Positions 29,428 through 39,763 of a DNA stretch of 64,000 bases are shown one piece after another; the stretch's first letter is position 1; the number at the start of each line of letters is the position of its first letter. Location: the NCBI RefSeq assembly GCF_002218065.1, contig NZ_BDUB01000001.1, positions 4,122,099-4,186,098 on the forward strand, in the 5' to 3' direction. A program made the translations under genes and the position numbers. The notes beneath the pieces were generated by a model. That model worked only from the letters and a program-made list of their open reading frames with translations. It was not told the DNA's origin and searched no databases. This stretch comes from Nodularia sp. NIES-3585. Lineage in GTDB: Bacteria > Cyanobacteriota > Cyanobacteriia > Cyanobacteriales > Nostocaceae.

Positions 29428-30228
29428 CTATTTTGTACAATTGCTTGTAGGTTCCATCGATGGAGGTTGTCCGTATCTCCAGGGCGCAGTGTTACCGCAT
29501 ACTGGACAAGCGCGATCGCGTTGAGAACGGCGCTTGGCAAATTCCATCCGATTCAAGTCAATTGTTAATAACTGCGATAACAGAGGTTGACTGAACCCAG
29601 TGATCAGCTTAATCGCCTCCAACGCTGTTAGACAAGCTAGTGTCCCAGATACAGCGCCCAGAACGGAAAAAGCACGTCTATCCCACTCAGGCTTTTCTGG
29701 AAACAGACAGGATAAACAAGGAGTCACACCAGGGATAATTGTAGTTAGGTAAGCCTCCATCCCATCCATTGCAGCTTCCACCATCGGTTTACGCCAGCGC
29801 ACACAAGCTGCATTCAGCAAGTTACGTTCCGTAAAATTATGGGCGCAATCCAACGCCATATCAGCCGATTGTACTAAGGAGTCTACATTTTCCGCAGTGA
29901 CATAATCATGAACTACATCAACCTTGATATCAGGATTGATAGCTTCCAGAGTTTCTTTAGCTTTGAATACCCTGGGTTTACCTACCCAATCATCAGTCAT
30001 TAAAATCTGACGGTTCATGTCATCCAATCGCAAGTCACCACCCCGGACTAGGATTAGTCGCCCAACGCCCGCTACTGCTAAGTAAAGCGCCGCCGTACCG
30101 CCTAATCCCCCCACACCTGAAACCATAACTGTCGCTGACTTCAGACGTTTTTGAGCTAGTTCGCCAAAATTTGGGAGCATCATTTGGCGACTATAGCGTT
30201 CTAATTCGGTAGGCGTTAGGTTGATCAA
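29428..30228 (-). CDS. hesA: HesA, ThiF/MoeB-type adenylyltransferase
   Basis: 266 residues. It has the ATP-binding GVGGLGGTAALYLAVAGVG motif, the DLRLDDMNRQ region with the conserved R/Q pair, CLSCLFPE and CPVCGN zinc ligands. E1-like enzymes adenylate the C-terminus of sulfur-carrier proteins. HesA is needed for full nitrogen fixation in Anabaena, with the step not defined. It is 10 bp downstream of nifW. Confidence 0.95.
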   Translation of the reverse strand: MINLTPTELERYSRQMMLPNFGELAQKRLKSATVMVSGVGGLGGTAALYLAVAGVGRLILVRGGDLRLDDMNRQILMTDDWVGKPRVFKAKETLEAINPDIKVDVVHDYVTAENVDSLVQSADMALDCAHNFTERNLLNAACVRWRKPMVEAAMDGMEAYLTTIIPGVTPCLSCLFPEKPEWDRRAFSVLGAVSGTLACLTALEAIKLITGFSQPLLSQLLTIDLNRMEFAKRRSQRDRACPVCGNTAPWRYGQPPSMEPTSNCTK

Positions 30229-30238
30229 TTTTTACCTC

Positions 30239-30556
30239 CTAATCAGAAGTGATTTCTGTCAGCGTAACTACATTCTTCGGCTTGTCATTAAACACTTTGA
30301 ACAGCTTTTCTTCGTAAGCTGTTGATTCTAGGAAAAGATCATGAGCTTTTTGCAAAGCTAACGAATACTGCTGGAGTATTTCTGCTGAGGTTAAACCATG
30401 AGAATTATCATCAACTTCTGCCATAAATTGCGAAAATTTCTTCAATATATGCAGACGATTGACATTCACATTTTCTTTGTCGTAGGGCAGATTGAAGAAC
30501 TGAAAAAATTCTTCTGCATCTACAAGCTTTTTGAATTCATTCATAGTTCCAGTCAT
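30239..30556 (-). CDS. nifW: Nitrogenase stabilising protein NifW
   Basis: 105 residues: AEEFFQFFNLPYDKENVNVN is the NifW signature, followed by LHILKKFSQFM. NifW binds and protects the MoFe protein or its precursor from oxygen. It starts inside the end of the preceding DUF683 gene (4-bp ATGA overlap) and is followed closely by hesA. Confidence 0.93.
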   Translation of the reverse strand: MTGTMNEFKKLVDAEEFFQFFNLPYDKENVNVNRLHILKKFSQFMAEVDDNSHGLTSAEILQQYSLALQKAHDLFLESTAYEEKLFKVFNDKPKNVVTLTEITSD

Positions 30557-30771
30557 TGAGCATTCTCCATTGTTTTTAGCTGTTGCTTAAGCTCATCTAG
30601 CTGTTCATAGATTTTATAAGTTGCAGCCGCCACATCCATCAGAGTTTTATAATCTGTGGGTAGACCTTCTGCTAAATCATGCAGATCCATTTTCATTTGA
30701 CCAGCTTTACTATTGAGCCGCTTAATTTTGGTTTTGATTTCTTCAATACTTGTTTCGCTCACTTGCGCCAT
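30553..30771 (-). CDS. DUF683 / CCE_0567-family small helical protein
   Basis: 72 residues, an almost continuous amphipathic helix pair (IEEIKTKIKRLNSKAGQMKM, then TYKIYEQLDELKQQLKTM). This matches the NifX-associated DUF683 family; the Crocosphaera/Cyanothece member CCE_0567 binds metal. It overlaps nifW by 4 bp. Function in nitrogenase assembly is not defined. Confidence 0.88.
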   Translation of the reverse strand: MAQVSETSIEEIKTKIKRLNSKAGQMKMDLHDLAEGLPTDYKTLMDVAAATYKIYEQLDELKQQLKTMENAQ

Positions 30772-30886
30772 TTATTACTCCTAATAATTAAGTTGAGCAA
30801 AAAACAAACACTTTTGTGTCTAATGCCTAATGGTTGCAAACACAAAGACACTAAGACACAAAGTTAAATCAAGTTTTTAGGCAATC

Positions 30887-31363
30887 TTAAAGGTTGCCGA
30901 CTTCAGGAAATCTCTTGGCTAAGTCAACACCTTTTTTGACATAGTTTTCGCCTTCTTCTGCTAATTTTTCCATTGAGTCAAAACCAAAGCGATGAGCATC
31001 ACGCAAGGTTTTTACAGTTAGCAAAAGACGACTAGAAAAAACCAGCGCCCAGCCGAATCCTTCATGGCTCAAGTCAATCACGACCTGAGAAATTAGACCT
31101 GTTTCTTGTTCAATAGCAGCGGCTACAGCCCGGAAAAATGCCATAATCCGCGCCTGAGTAATCGGGTCAACTTCACCCTCAAGAGAAATCTCGCGTTTCT
31201 TTTGTTTGGTAATAACAAAGGGTTTGAGGATTAATTCATCCGACCAATTACGATAAACTCCGTAAGTATCTTGTCCCCGAATTTGTTGGACTAATGTCTT
31301 GAGGAAAGGAGAGTTCAAGACTGCTGAATTAGGGGGTTCGTTCACACTATTATTTGTAGTCAT
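30887..31363 (-). CDS. NifX-associated protein, DUF269
   Basis: 158 residues with the DUF269 signature: LKTLVQQIRGQDTYGVYRNW near the N-terminus, and GFGWALVFSSRLLLTVKTLRDAHRFGF near the C-terminus. The family always travels with nifX/nifN in diazotrophs and is thought to aid FeMo-co processing. It begins 21 bp after nifX. Confidence 0.93.
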   Translation of the reverse strand: MTTNNSVNEPPNSAVLNSPFLKTLVQQIRGQDTYGVYRNWSDELILKPFVITKQKKREISLEGEVDPITQARIMAFFRAVAAAIEQETGLISQVVIDLSHEGFGWALVFSSRLLLTVKTLRDAHRFGFDSMEKLAEEGENYVKKGVDLAKRFPEVGNL

Positions 31364-31383
31364 ACCGTTGCTTCAACTTGAAA

Positions 31384-31773
31384 TTAGTCTACAAAGTTTG
31401 GCGTAGTTTGTCTTAAAGCTTTACGCAACCAAGGTGGAGGATTACCTTTGAGGGTTGTCACGAGTTTATTCAGGACTTCGCTAATTTCTTCTTCCTCTGA
31501 TTTAGCTTTGACTGGGGTAACGCCTTTTTTAATTAAGCGAGCTGCGGCGCTACCACCAATTGCTGTTACATAAACGATGGTACAATCAACTAAAGCATCA
31601 AGTTTGGGGTTGATTTTGTCTTCGTTACCATCTTCTTTGAGGTCACCTTCAAATTTTAGAGTTTCGAGAAATTCATATCCCTCATCGGAGATTTCATAAA
31701 CATCAATTTCTCTCGCCCATCCGAAGTGAGCATTAATGTGAATTCGGTCACTTGTGGTAAAGGCTATTTTCAT
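31384..31773 (-). CDS. nifX: FeMo-cofactor carrier NifX
   Basis: 129 residues of the NifX/NafY fold: MKIAFTTSDRIHINAHFGWA at the start, with YVTAIGGSAAARLIKKGV in the middle. NifX binds NifB-co and the VK-cluster on the way to NifEN. It is 158 bp downstream of nifN; that gap holds a cctttgcgc repeat. Confidence 0.95.
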   Translation of the reverse strand: MKIAFTTSDRIHINAHFGWAREIDVYEISDEGYEFLETLKFEGDLKEDGNEDKINPKLDALVDCTIVYVTAIGGSAAARLIKKGVTPVKAKSEEEEISEVLNKLVTTLKGNPPPWLRKALRQTTPNFVD

Positions 31774-31931
31774 TCTCTTGTCCTGAATTAAGGATCGGGT
31801 ATTGGATATTAGAGGTATTGAGTATTGAGGAATAAATGGATGCGGCGTTGGTGAATCAGAGTATAAAATGCCAAAACCACCTTTTTTTCTTCTTACCTTT
31901 GCGCCTTTGCGCCTTTGCGCGATACATTCTC

Positions 31932-33260
31932 TTATTTCTCAGATACCAATTCCCATAAGTGTTTAACTCTCTCTTCTTCGGCTTCTAAAAATAGATTACC
32001 GATGCCAAATAAAAGCTCCATTGTGCCTCGATATCCAACTTTCGTGAAGTATCCATTTCCTAAACGGTCGTAAATGGGAATACCTAAACGATACATAGGA
32101 ATTGAGAGACGTTTAGCGATCGCACCTACGTTAGAATTACCAATGAGTAAATCAGAACCAGCTGCTAGTTGTTCAAAGTCATCTAAATCGCCGATGGTGA
32201 CACTTTTGACAGGGAGTTTTTCCAACAGAGGCGATCGCGTCGTGGTCACCACTGCATGAATTTGAGTCCCCATCGATTGCAAAAAGTTCACCGTTGACCA
32301 TAATAAATCAGGTTCCAACGCCAGAGACACTCGTTTTGCACCAAAGTAAAAATGAGTATCTAGCATCGCATCTTGTAGCTGGCGACGTTGACGGCGGTAT
32401 TTTTCGGGGACGCTATTACTACTTAGAATCGCCAATGCTTGCAGAAACTCATCCACAGCTTCCAATCCAGTCAGTTCACCAAACACCTCGTAGGGGATGT
32501 TAAAGCGCTCCTCCAAGATTTTGGCGGCATCTCGCATACTTTCGCCCAAAGCGATGGTAAAGGCGGAACTGCCTATGTCTCGTAGCTGTTTGATAGTCGT
32601 GCCACTAGCTGTAACTGCACTATAACCATCTTCTAAGTGACCATCGAGGGAAGCGCCAAGATCAGGGACAATAATTGGCACTAAGCCAAAAGCAGTCACC
32701 ATTTCCTTGATTTCCTGCAAATCCCCTGGTGTCAGAGAAGAACCCGCCAAAATCGTGACTTGTTCAGTTCTAATCCCACCAGCCTTGGGGATTTCCCTGA
32801 CGATACTTTCCACCGCTGCGGCAAAACCATCTTGCAGCGCCCCCTTGAAATCTGGGGTAGGAGCAAATACAATCGGTAAATGGTCTAATTCCGGATGGCG
32901 ATCGCGGATATCCTTGAGAAAACGTTCCAGATCGTCTCCTCTAGTTTCCGTCAGCCCCGTACTACATAGACCAATAATTTCCGGCTGCACCTTTTCCACT
33001 AAGGTAAGGATTGCCTGTTCCACATTCTCCTCGCCACCCAAAATAGTAGAAACTTCAGTCATGGCTGTAGTGGCCAGGGGAATAGCTTCCCGAAAATGCC
33101 GTACAAGCACAACTTTAGCGAAGGCAGTACAACCTTGGGAACCGTGGAACAGAGGAATCATCCCCTTCAACCCCAAAAAGGCTAAAGATGCACCCAAAGC
33201 TTGGCTTTGCTTCAGAGGATTAACAGTCAGTGGTTTATTGGGAAGATTAACAATCGCCAT
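31932..33260 (-). CDS. nifN: Nitrogenase cofactor scaffold subunit NifN
   Basis: 442 residues from MAIVNLPNKPLTVNPLKQ; an in-frame ATG seven codons upstream is less likely. HGSQGCTAFAKV holds the cluster-bridging cysteine, and the GLCSTGLTETRGDD block is typical of the nitrogenase component 1 fold. With NifE it forms the scaffold where NifB-co becomes FeMo-co. It is not fused to nifE as in some Nostocales; the two genes are 146 bp apart. Confidence 0.96.
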   Translation of the reverse strand: MAIVNLPNKPLTVNPLKQSQALGASLAFLGLKGMIPLFHGSQGCTAFAKVVLVRHFREAIPLATTAMTEVSTILGGEENVEQAILTLVEKVQPEIIGLCSTGLTETRGDDLERFLKDIRDRHPELDHLPIVFAPTPDFKGALQDGFAAAVESIVREIPKAGGIRTEQVTILAGSSLTPGDLQEIKEMVTAFGLVPIIVPDLGASLDGHLEDGYSAVTASGTTIKQLRDIGSSAFTIALGESMRDAAKILEERFNIPYEVFGELTGLEAVDEFLQALAILSSNSVPEKYRRQRRQLQDAMLDTHFYFGAKRVSLALEPDLLWSTVNFLQSMGTQIHAVVTTTRSPLLEKLPVKSVTIGDLDDFEQLAAGSDLLIGNSNVGAIAKRLSIPMYRLGIPIYDRLGNGYFTKVGYRGTMELLFGIGNLFLEAEEERVKHLWELVSEK

Positions 33261-33406
33261 TATATTAATACCAAATTGCATTCATTGGACTCACGCAAAA
33301 ACCTCTCAAACCCTCATTCCTCGGTGAACTCTGTGCCTCTGTGGTTCGTTTCCCCAGACTTATGCGTACCTTGTAGAGACGCGATTCATCGAGTCTTCTT
33401 GTAGAT

Positions 33407-34786
33407 TCATCCCTCCAACTCTTCCCAAGGAGCAGGCTTACGTATTTGTTCCCAAATAGGACTATAAAGAGCCTCATACAATTCTCGTGCCATCTCAACC
33501 ATCCCCGAATAACCAGCATAAGGATGGTGACGTTCTTGATTAATATCCAGAAAAGGAATTCGAGCCTTCAGAGCAGTGTATTGGTTACGACCACCAGCAA
33601 TTAACATATCAGCGCCAGTTTCCTTCACCAGCCGTAACAACTCCTGAGCATTACCCTTCTCCATCATAATGCCATCATTACCAATCAACTTCTTAATCCG
33701 GGCTTTATCTTCCTCAGTGCTTTTTCTCGTACTGGTAGCAACAACTTCAATGCCCAAATCCTTAGCCGCCGAGATAATCGACCAACTCTTAACACCGCCG
33801 GTATACAAGACCACCCGCTTACCTTTAAGTCGAGCGCGATAGGGAGCCAAAGCCAAATCAAGAGCCGCCGTTTCTTCAGCAATCAGCTTTTCTGTGCGTT
33901 CCTGCAAATCCGCATCACCCAACTTAGCAGCAATATTTCGCAGACAACGATTCATATCATCAATGCCATAGAAAGACTCTTCAATGAAAGGAATGTTGTA
34001 GCGTTCCTCCATTTTTCTCGCCATATTGAGCAAAGCCCGTGAGCAGATCATCACATTCAGCTTGGCACGATGGGCATAACGAATATCATTGAAACGAGCA
34101 TCACCCGTAATTTTAGATAAAACTCGAATGCCTAATTTTTCTAAAAGTGGAGTGACTCCCCACATCTCTCCGGCGATGTTGTATTCACCTATCAAGTTAA
34201 TATCATAAGGCGTAGTTGTTTCCGGTTCTGCTGTACCAACTACATATTCCAGCAAAGCTTCACCACCAAAGCGGTTCCCCAAGTTTTTACTACCAATAAA
34301 GCCCGGAGCAATCACAGGAATCACAGGAATACCAGTTTTCTCAGTTGCAGCCTTGCACACAGCATCCATATCATCGCCAATCAGAGCTGTTACACAAGTA
34401 GCATAAACGAAAATTGCTGGTGGCTTGTAGCGATCGCTCAGTTGCAGAATTGCCTGATAGAGCTTCTTTTCACCCCCGAAAATCACATCATTCTCAGTCA
34501 AATCAGTAGTAAAGCCCGTTTTGTAGAGTAAAGGCCCAGAGGAGAGACTACCACGACTACCCCAAGAATTACCAGCACAGGCGATCGGCCCGTGGACTAA
34601 ATGAGCTGCATCAGTAATAGGTACAAGAGCAATCATTGCACCATCAAAAGCACAGCCCCCTTGAGCAGCACCTGGTTGAGCTTGTTGGGTGCAAGATTTG
34701 TTTTTCTTTTCGCCCTGTTTGTGCTGATTGTGTTCACATCCTGACTCACTGAGCAGCTCGTTGATTTTGCCTTGGGTACTTTTCAT
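33407..34786 (-). CDS. nifE: Nitrogenase cofactor scaffold subunit NifE
   Basis: 459 residues from [17 protein letters not shown], with a gagagaagagag ribosome-binding site; the longer upstream frame is rejected. Component 1 features are [28 protein letters not shown] and [11 protein letters not shown]. The N-terminal part is Cys/Gln-rich ([18 protein letters not shown]). It forms the alpha-like subunit of NifEN. Confidence 0.97.
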   Translation of the reverse strand: MKSTQGKINELLSESGCEHNQHKQGEKKNKSCTQQAQPGAAQGGCAFDGAMIALVPITDAAHLVHGPIACAGNSWGSRGSLSSGPLLYKTGFTTDLTENDVIFGGEKKLYQAILQLSDRYKPPAIFVYATCVTALIGDDMDAVCKAATEKTGIPVIPVIAPGFIGSKNLGNRFGGEALLEYVVGTAEPETTTPYDINLIGEYNIAGEMWGVTPLLEKLGIRVLSKITGDARFNDIRYAHRAKLNVMICSRALLNMARKMEERYNIPFIEESFYGIDDMNRCLRNIAAKLGDADLQERTEKLIAEETAALDLALAPYRARLKGKRVVLYTGGVKSWSIISAAKDLGIEVVATSTRKSTEEDKARIKKLIGNDGIMMEKGNAQELLRLVKETGADMLIAGGRNQYTALKARIPFLDINQERHHPYAGYSGMVEMARELYEALYSPIWEQIRKPAPWEELEG

Positions 34787-34980
34787 CTCTCTTCTCTCTC
34801 TTGCTGGATCGACAGTGTTAATATCAGTTATTAGCCTATTCACTGAGTAATAGACCGCCTGCAAAAATCTGATTTAGTCCACATTTACACCAAATAATTT
34901 ATCAGTGTAAATTTGTGGTATAGTTATCATAAAATTGACTTTTGCAAGATGCTTAATGAGTCATAAATGGAGACAAATAT

Positions 34981-35310
34981 CTAACAAATGTATTTCGTGA
35001 CATCCTCTCCACACTCATCAGCAAGATAAGATAAAGCCCGAAAACGCATTCCCACAAACTCGTCATATAAGGGATTGAGTTTACACAGAGGTGGAATATG
35101 AAAAGTTCGCCCAAATAAACTAATACTGCGCTCAAAGGGACAACAACAAGGAATTACCTGACAAATTACATGAGCAATGCGGGAATTCTTAACCGGCATT
35201 CCATCCAGCCGATTACGCAAAGGATTGAGAAGATTGGAAAACCAGCCTGATTTTTTATTGTTAGGTGGATGGTAATTAGGATGAGAGTGAGTGTGATTGA
35301 TACTTTCCAT
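34981..35310 (-). CDS. Mo-dependent nitrogenase C-terminal family protein
   Basis: 109 residues. The block ICQVIPCCCPFERSISLFG, then IPPLCKLNPLYDEFVGMRFR matches the 'Mo-dependent nitrogenase, C-terminus' family found in cyanobacterial nif clusters and elsewhere. A His-rich N-terminus (residues 5-14) and a CCC run could bind metal. It lies between nifK and nifE on the same strand. No biochemical function is established. Confidence 0.85.
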   Translation of the reverse strand: MESINHTHSHPNYHPPNNKKSGWFSNLLNPLRNRLDGMPVKNSRIAHVICQVIPCCCPFERSISLFGRTFHIPPLCKLNPLYDEFVGMRFRALSYLADECGEDVTKYIC

Positions 35311-35512
35311 GATAGATGTCTCAGTTAAATACGAGAAAAAAAGGAAGGTAAGTTGGGGATGGGAGATTCAGTATTGGGTATCGGGTATTGGAAAAACTCT
35401 GTCTTTCCCAATTTCTTGTACAGACGCGATTCATCGCGTCTCTCCCTACTCCCCACTCCCTACTCCCTACTCCCCTGACTTACCCTTAATTAGCACGCTG
35501 CGTAACCAATTC

Positions 35513-37048
35513 TTAACGAATCAAGTCGTAAGAAATATCAGTCTTAGAAGGAATATTGGTGTTGCGGTCAATTTCCTCGAAGATTGTATTAACAATCCAG
35601 TTCAGCAAGTTGATCACACCTTGGTAACCAATGGTGCTGTAGCGGTGTAAGTGGTGGCGATCCATGATAGGATAACCAATTCTGACGAAGGGAACCTTAC
35701 AATCGCGCCATAGGTACTTACCGTAGGAGTTACCAATGAGCAAGTCTACGGGTTCGGTGAACAACAAGGAACGCATATGCCAGAGGTCTTTACCGCCCCA
35801 GATGGTTGCGCCTTGACCAAAAGGACTAGAATCTAGTAAAGCTTGAAGTTCTTTCTCAAATACTTCGTTGGAGTTGTTAACTAGGATGTGGACAGGTTCA
35901 GCACCCATTTCCAACATGAAGCCAACTACGCTGATGACTAAATCTGGCTCACCAAAGATAGCAAAGCGCTTACCGTGAACCCATGAATGAGAGTCAGTCA
36001 TTGCATCAACTGCACGACCACGTTCAATTTCTAGTTCTTCGGGAATAGCTGTACCAGTTAGTTCGCTGAGTTTCATCAAGAACTCATCAGTACCCTTAAT
36101 ACCCCAAGGACGGGAAACTACAGTGGGTTGCTTCCACTCTTTTTCAATGTATTCACGGGTTTTGGTGGTAGAGTATGCTTGCAGAGCAATTGTAACTTTA
36201 CCGTTAATTGAATCTGCGGCATCTTCTAACTTTGTACCACCTGGATACATATCAAATTCACCAGTGTTAGGTGAATCTAAATAGTCGCTGTTATCAGCGA
36301 GAATGGTGTAGTCAAAGCCGAACAGGGAAGCAATACGCTTGATTTCCCGGTTGTTGCCTACATAGGTATCAAAACCTGGGATGAAGTTGATTTTGCCATT
36401 GCTGGTAGCTTTCTTCTTACCTGCGGTCAGGTTAGAAAGAATTCCCTTCATCATGTTGTCGTAACCAGTGATGTGGGAACCAACAAAGCTAGGAGTGTGT
36501 GCGTAAGGGACTGGGAAAGTTTGAGGAACTGAACCAGCTTCCTTAGCGTTGTTGATGAAAGACTGCAAGTCATCACCAATTACTTCTGCCATACAAGTTG
36601 TGCAGACAGCAATCATCTTAGGCTTGTACAGTTGGTAAGAGTTCGCCAAACCGTCAATCATGTTTTGCAGACCACCAAACACCGCTGCATCTTCAGTCAT
36701 TGAAGAAGACACACCAGAGAATGGTTCTTTGTAGTGACGGGTTAAGTGGGTACGGAAGTAAGCAACACAACCTTGAGAACCTTGGACGAAAGGCATTGTA
36801 GCTTCAAAACCAACAGCCGCAAAGATTGCGCCTAAAGGTTGACAGCCTTTCGCAGGGTTAACAGTTAAAGCTTCACGAGCGAAGTTCTTTTCACGATATT
36901 CCCAACCCTTGGTCCATTCTGCAACCCGTGTAACTTCTGCCGGGTCGTGACCGTTTTCAAATTCCTTTTTGTTTTGGAATAGTTGTTGGTATTCTGGTTG
37001 GTGGAATAACTCAACGTGATCTTGAATATTTTCTGGATTTTGAGGCAT
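35513..37048 (-). CDS. nifK: Nitrogenase molybdenum-iron protein beta subunit
   Basis: 511 residues, full length. P-cluster ligand regions are recognisable: [33 protein letters not shown] and [14 protein letters not shown]. It pairs with NifD to form the alpha2beta2 dinitrogenase. The gene is continuous. It follows the nifD 3' fragment by 194 bp; in vegetative DNA the upstream nifD is broken by the 7.6-kb element, so transcription from the nifH promoter reaches nifK only after excision. Confidence 0.98.
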   Translation of the reverse strand: MPQNPENIQDHVELFHQPEYQQLFQNKKEFENGHDPAEVTRVAEWTKGWEYREKNFAREALTVNPAKGCQPLGAIFAAVGFEATMPFVQGSQGCVAYFRTHLTRHYKEPFSGVSSSMTEDAAVFGGLQNMIDGLANSYQLYKPKMIAVCTTCMAEVIGDDLQSFINNAKEAGSVPQTFPVPYAHTPSFVGSHITGYDNMMKGILSNLTAGKKKATSNGKINFIPGFDTYVGNNREIKRIASLFGFDYTILADNSDYLDSPNTGEFDMYPGGTKLEDAADSINGKVTIALQAYSTTKTREYIEKEWKQPTVVSRPWGIKGTDEFLMKLSELTGTAIPEELEIERGRAVDAMTDSHSWVHGKRFAIFGEPDLVISVVGFMLEMGAEPVHILVNNSNEVFEKELQALLDSSPFGQGATIWGGKDLWHMRSLLFTEPVDLLIGNSYGKYLWRDCKVPFVRIGYPIMDRHHLHRYSTIGYQGVINLLNWIVNTIFEEIDRNTNIPSKTDISYDLIR

Positions 37049-37193
37049 TTCTACATCTCCAAACTTACTGAAGTCGTTCGTTACTGATTGAGGGATTTTG
37101 TAGTGGGAGTGGGAACATGACTCAAAACTCAGAATGCAAAAATCAAAAGAAACTTTTAATTTTTGAATTTTGAACCTTGAATTCCCGACTCCC

Positions 37194-37213
37194 CCTGGGG
37201 CTAAAACCCCAGG
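37194..37213 (-). promoter_or_regulatory. Hairpin between nifD and nifK
   Basis: CCTGGGG and CCCCAGG arms around a six-base loop, in the nifD-nifK spacer. It could be an mRNA processing or stability element. There is no strong U-tract after it on the minus strand, so it is not a clear terminator. Confidence 0.45.
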
Positions 37214-37242
37214 CTATCCCTACTTATCCCTTTGCCATTTCC

Positions 37243-37396
37243 CTAAGCTGTAACTTTAGCCTTAGCCTTTTTAGCTTGAGCTTTTTCGTTCCAGGGAGCG
37301 CCAATTAAACCCCAAGTTGGGCTGTTGAGTGCCAAATCCATATCACGAGCGAAGATAGCGAAGCCATCATAACCGTGATAAGGACCGGAGTATTCC
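37243..37396 (-). CDS. nifD: nifD 3' fragment (last 47 codons), downstream of the element
   Basis: Read on the minus strand from the 11-bp repeat it gives [18 protein letters not shown] and ends in [12 protein letters not shown] plus TAG (37243-37245). This is the C-terminus of NifD. It has no start codon of its own. Joining to the 5' fragment at 45010 through the repeat restores an open frame of about 501 codons. The Lys/Ala-rich tail is typical of cyanobacterial NifD. Confidence 0.95.
37386..37396. repeat. nifD-element direct repeat, nifK-proximal copy (one mismatch)
   Basis: CGGAGTATTCC. It differs from the distal copy at one base, which falls at the third position of a codon in nifD (GAA here, GAT in the distal copy). 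Confidence 0.93.
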
Positions 37397-37428
37397 TGGT
37401 GATGCTTCCATAGCTTCAAACAGTTGAA

Positions 37429-37450
37429 TGTTTGCAGTAAGCAGTGTCAG
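37429..37450 (+). other. Motif shared by nifD and nifH elements, nifD copy
   Basis: A 22-bp sequence beginning TGTTTGCAGTAAGCA and ending TGTCAG, 33 bp inside the nifD element. The nifH element has the same motif with 2 mismatches at 47013-47034, 52 bp inside its equivalent end. Downstream both show AGGnTAAAT-type repeats before the xis gene. It could be a recombinase arm site or a xis control site. Confidence 0.6.
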
Positions 37451-37703
37451 TGATAAACATTGTTCGCTGATCACAAATTTATTTTTAGGCTAAATATAGG
37501 CTAAATCATAGCGATATCTATTCAGGGTGAAGATAAGTTCGGTTAATTAGTTACGCCACAATGCACCCCACCCCCAACCCCTCCCCGCAAGCGGAGAGGG
37601 GAGACAGAGCTTCAATTTGGCGGGTTTCCAAGTCTAATCATTTTCATCTACCGAGGGCAGTTTTCTTGGTTGAAGTCTGCAAGCACACCAGCAAAGAGAA
37701 CAG

Positions 37704-39005
37704 ATGAGAACAAAATTACTATTAGAGTTAGAGCAAGTAAATCTGCGTTTGAAGTCTGCAAAGGCTAAGGTAACGGTGAGAGCATCGAATGGAAGTCTGC
37801 AATTACGGGCGACGTTACCAATTAAACCTGGAGACAAGGATACAAAAGGCACTGGGAGAAAGCAATATAATCTCAGCTTGAATATTCCCGCTAACTGGGA
37901 TGGAATCAAGACGGCTGAGGAAGAAGCTTATGAATTAGGAAAGTTAATCGCTCGGAAATCTTTTGAGTGGAATGATAAATATTTAGGTAATGAGGCGATT
38001 AAAAAACAATTTAAAACTATAGGTGAATTACTCGCACAATTTGAAGCGGAATATTTTAAAACTCATCAGCGCACAACTAAAAGCGAACATACTTTTTTTT
38101 ATTATTTTTCCCGCACTAAGCGATTTACTAATGCTCAAGATTTAGCCACACCTGAAAATTTCATCAATTCTATTGAGAAAATCGATAAAGAATGGGCAAA
38201 ATATAATGCTGCAAGAGCTATATCAGCATTTTGCCAGACATTTACAATCGAAATTGATTTATCTCAATATTCTAAAATGCCGGAGAATAATTCCCGTAAT
38301 ATACCGACTGATACGGAAATTGTCGCAGGAATTATCAAGTTTGAAGATTACTTAAAAAACAGAGGTAATCAAGTTAATCAAAACGTTAAAGATAGCTGGC
38401 AACTTTGGCGCTGGACTTATGGAATGTTAGCAGTTTTCGGTCTACGTCCACGGGAATTATTTATTAATCCTAATATTGATTGGTGGTTAAGTCAAGAGAA
38501 TACAGATTTAACATGGAAAGTCCATAAAGATTGTAAAACTGGGGAAAGAGAAGCTTTACCATTATATAAACAATGGATTTCGGAGTTTGATTTAAAAAAT
38601 CCTAAATATTTAGAGATATTGGCAGATGCGATTAGTAAGAAGGATAATACTAATCATGCTGAAATAACAGCTTTAACCCAACGCGTTAGTTGGTGGTTTC
38701 GTAAAATTGGTTTGGATTTTAAGCCTTATGATTTACGTCACGCTTGGGCGATTCGGGCGCATATTTTAGGTATACCAATTAAGGCGGCGGCGGATAATTT
38801 GGGGCATAGTGTGCAAGTGCATACTGAAACTTATCAGCGTTGGTTCTCGCTAGATATGCGGAAGTTGGCTATTAATCAGGCTTTGAGTAAGCGGAATGAA
38901 GTTGAGGTGATTCGGGAGGAGAATGGGAGGTTGAGGATGGAGAATGAAAGGTTGAAAATGCAGGTTGAAAAGTTGAGGATGGAGTTGGTTTATAAGCGGA
39001 TTTAA
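37704..39005 (+). CDS. xisA: XisA-type tyrosine recombinase of the nifD element
   Basis: 433 residues. The catalytic set reads R248 (GLRPREL), Y342 (PYDLRHAW), R345 and Y377 (TETYQRW), with LGHS between the last two. The usual histidine of the R-H-R-Y set is tyrosine, as known for XisA/XisC. The C-terminal 35 residues form a Leu/Glu-rich coiled coil (REENGRLRMENERLKMQVEK). It lies at the nifK-proximal end, opposite in direction to nifD, as in Anabaena. It would excise the surrounding element during heterocyst differentiation. Related to the product at 47071. Confidence 0.95.
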   Translation: MRTKLLLELEQVNLRLKSAKAKVTVRASNGSLQLRATLPIKPGDKDTKGTGRKQYNLSLNIPANWDGIKTAEEEAYELGKLIARKSFEWNDKYLGNEAIKKQFKTIGELLAQFEAEYFKTHQRTTKSEHTFFYYFSRTKRFTNAQDLATPENFINSIEKIDKEWAKYNAARAISAFCQTFTIEIDLSQYSKMPENNSRNIPTDTEIVAGIIKFEDYLKNRGNQVNQNVKDSWQLWRWTYGMLAVFGLRPRELFINPNIDWWLSQENTDLTWKVHKDCKTGEREALPLYKQWISEFDLKNPKYLEILADAISKKDNTNHAEITALTQRVSWWFRKIGLDFKPYDLRHAWAIRAHILGIPIKAAADNLGHSVQVHTETYQRWFSLDMRKLAINQALSKRNEVEVIREENGRLRMENERLKMQVEKLRMELVYKRI

Positions 39006-39340
39006 ATTTGTTTGTAAATCACTAAATTCCAATAAAACGACATATATTTATTTAAGGTTTTTCAGGAAGAATATTTTAACGCACTGAATTTAAATTAAGC
39101 TATATTGACACGCAGCATCATCTGGGGCTAAGATTGGAATTTATTATATATTCAGACATCCGAAGTAAATATAAATTTATGTCTGTATAATATAAAATTA
39201 AGTAATTACGCGGGAAAATTTCAAGGTATGTCATTGCGTTCGCAGAGCGTGGCTTTAGCCGTACTGAGCGTAGCGGAGTGAAGCAATCGCAAGAGTTTTG
39301 AGGATTTTACATTTTGTTACATAGTTAGGTTTATTTGTGC
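39006..39340. other. Spacer in the nifD element, no gene
   Basis: 335 bp, AT-rich. The stretch 39238-39292 is an SDR-type repeat built of gcgta/gcgtt units (gttcgcagagcgtggctt, gagcgtagcggagtg). No coding frame, no clear terminator. Confidence 0.6.
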
Positions 39341-39763
39341 CTACCTACTTAAATTTCTTGCCTGATTTAGAATTTCATTAATATCTTGCAACATTAATTC
39401 ACCCTTCGTCCTCAATTCTTCTCTATTGTTTTTTAGAAAATCTATTCTTTCTTCTAAAGTCAATTTACCTAAAAAGTCAACCTCAATGACATTAGATTTT
39501 TCATCTACAAGACTTAAAGCTGTCTGTAAATTTTTTCTTGTTTGCAGTCTAATGTTTGTTTGAGACAACTTATTCATAATGGCTGCTTTCAAGTCAGAGC
39601 GATTATATCCTCTTACACCAACTTCTAAAAATACGAATGCGAGTCCTTTACAAATGTCCTTTATTAAGTACTCAGAAAAACCAATAGCTTTCAAATCTGT
39701 TTTTGTGAAAAAAGTGACACTATTTTTAATAGTGGATTTTTCTTTTTGAAAGTTATGCAACAT
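39341..39763 (-). CDS. Unknown protein, third gene of the nifD-element cassette
   Basis: 140 residues, charged and mostly helical; a central FVFLEVGVRGYNRSDLKAAI stretch and a C-terminal LTLEERIDFLKNNREELRTK helix are visible. No domain is recognised. It overlaps the coiled-coil gene by 11 bp, so the two are translated together. It is AT-rich like the rest of the element cargo. Function unknown. Confidence 0.6.
   Translation of the reverse strand: MLHNFQKEKSTIKNSVTFFTKTDLKAIGFSEYLIKDICKGLAFVFLEVGVRGYNRSDLKAAIMNKLSQTNIRLQTRKNLQTALSLVDEKSNVIEVDFLGKLTLEERIDFLKNNREELRTKGELMLQDINEILNQARNLSR

Noticed and set aside
32707..33327. 206-residue plus-strand frame across nifN
   Set aside because: Antisense shadow of nifN with no protein-like features.
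33265..33519. Extra frame between nifN and nifE
   Set aside because: Overlaps the end of nifE in another frame and consists of spacer and SDR-type sequence.
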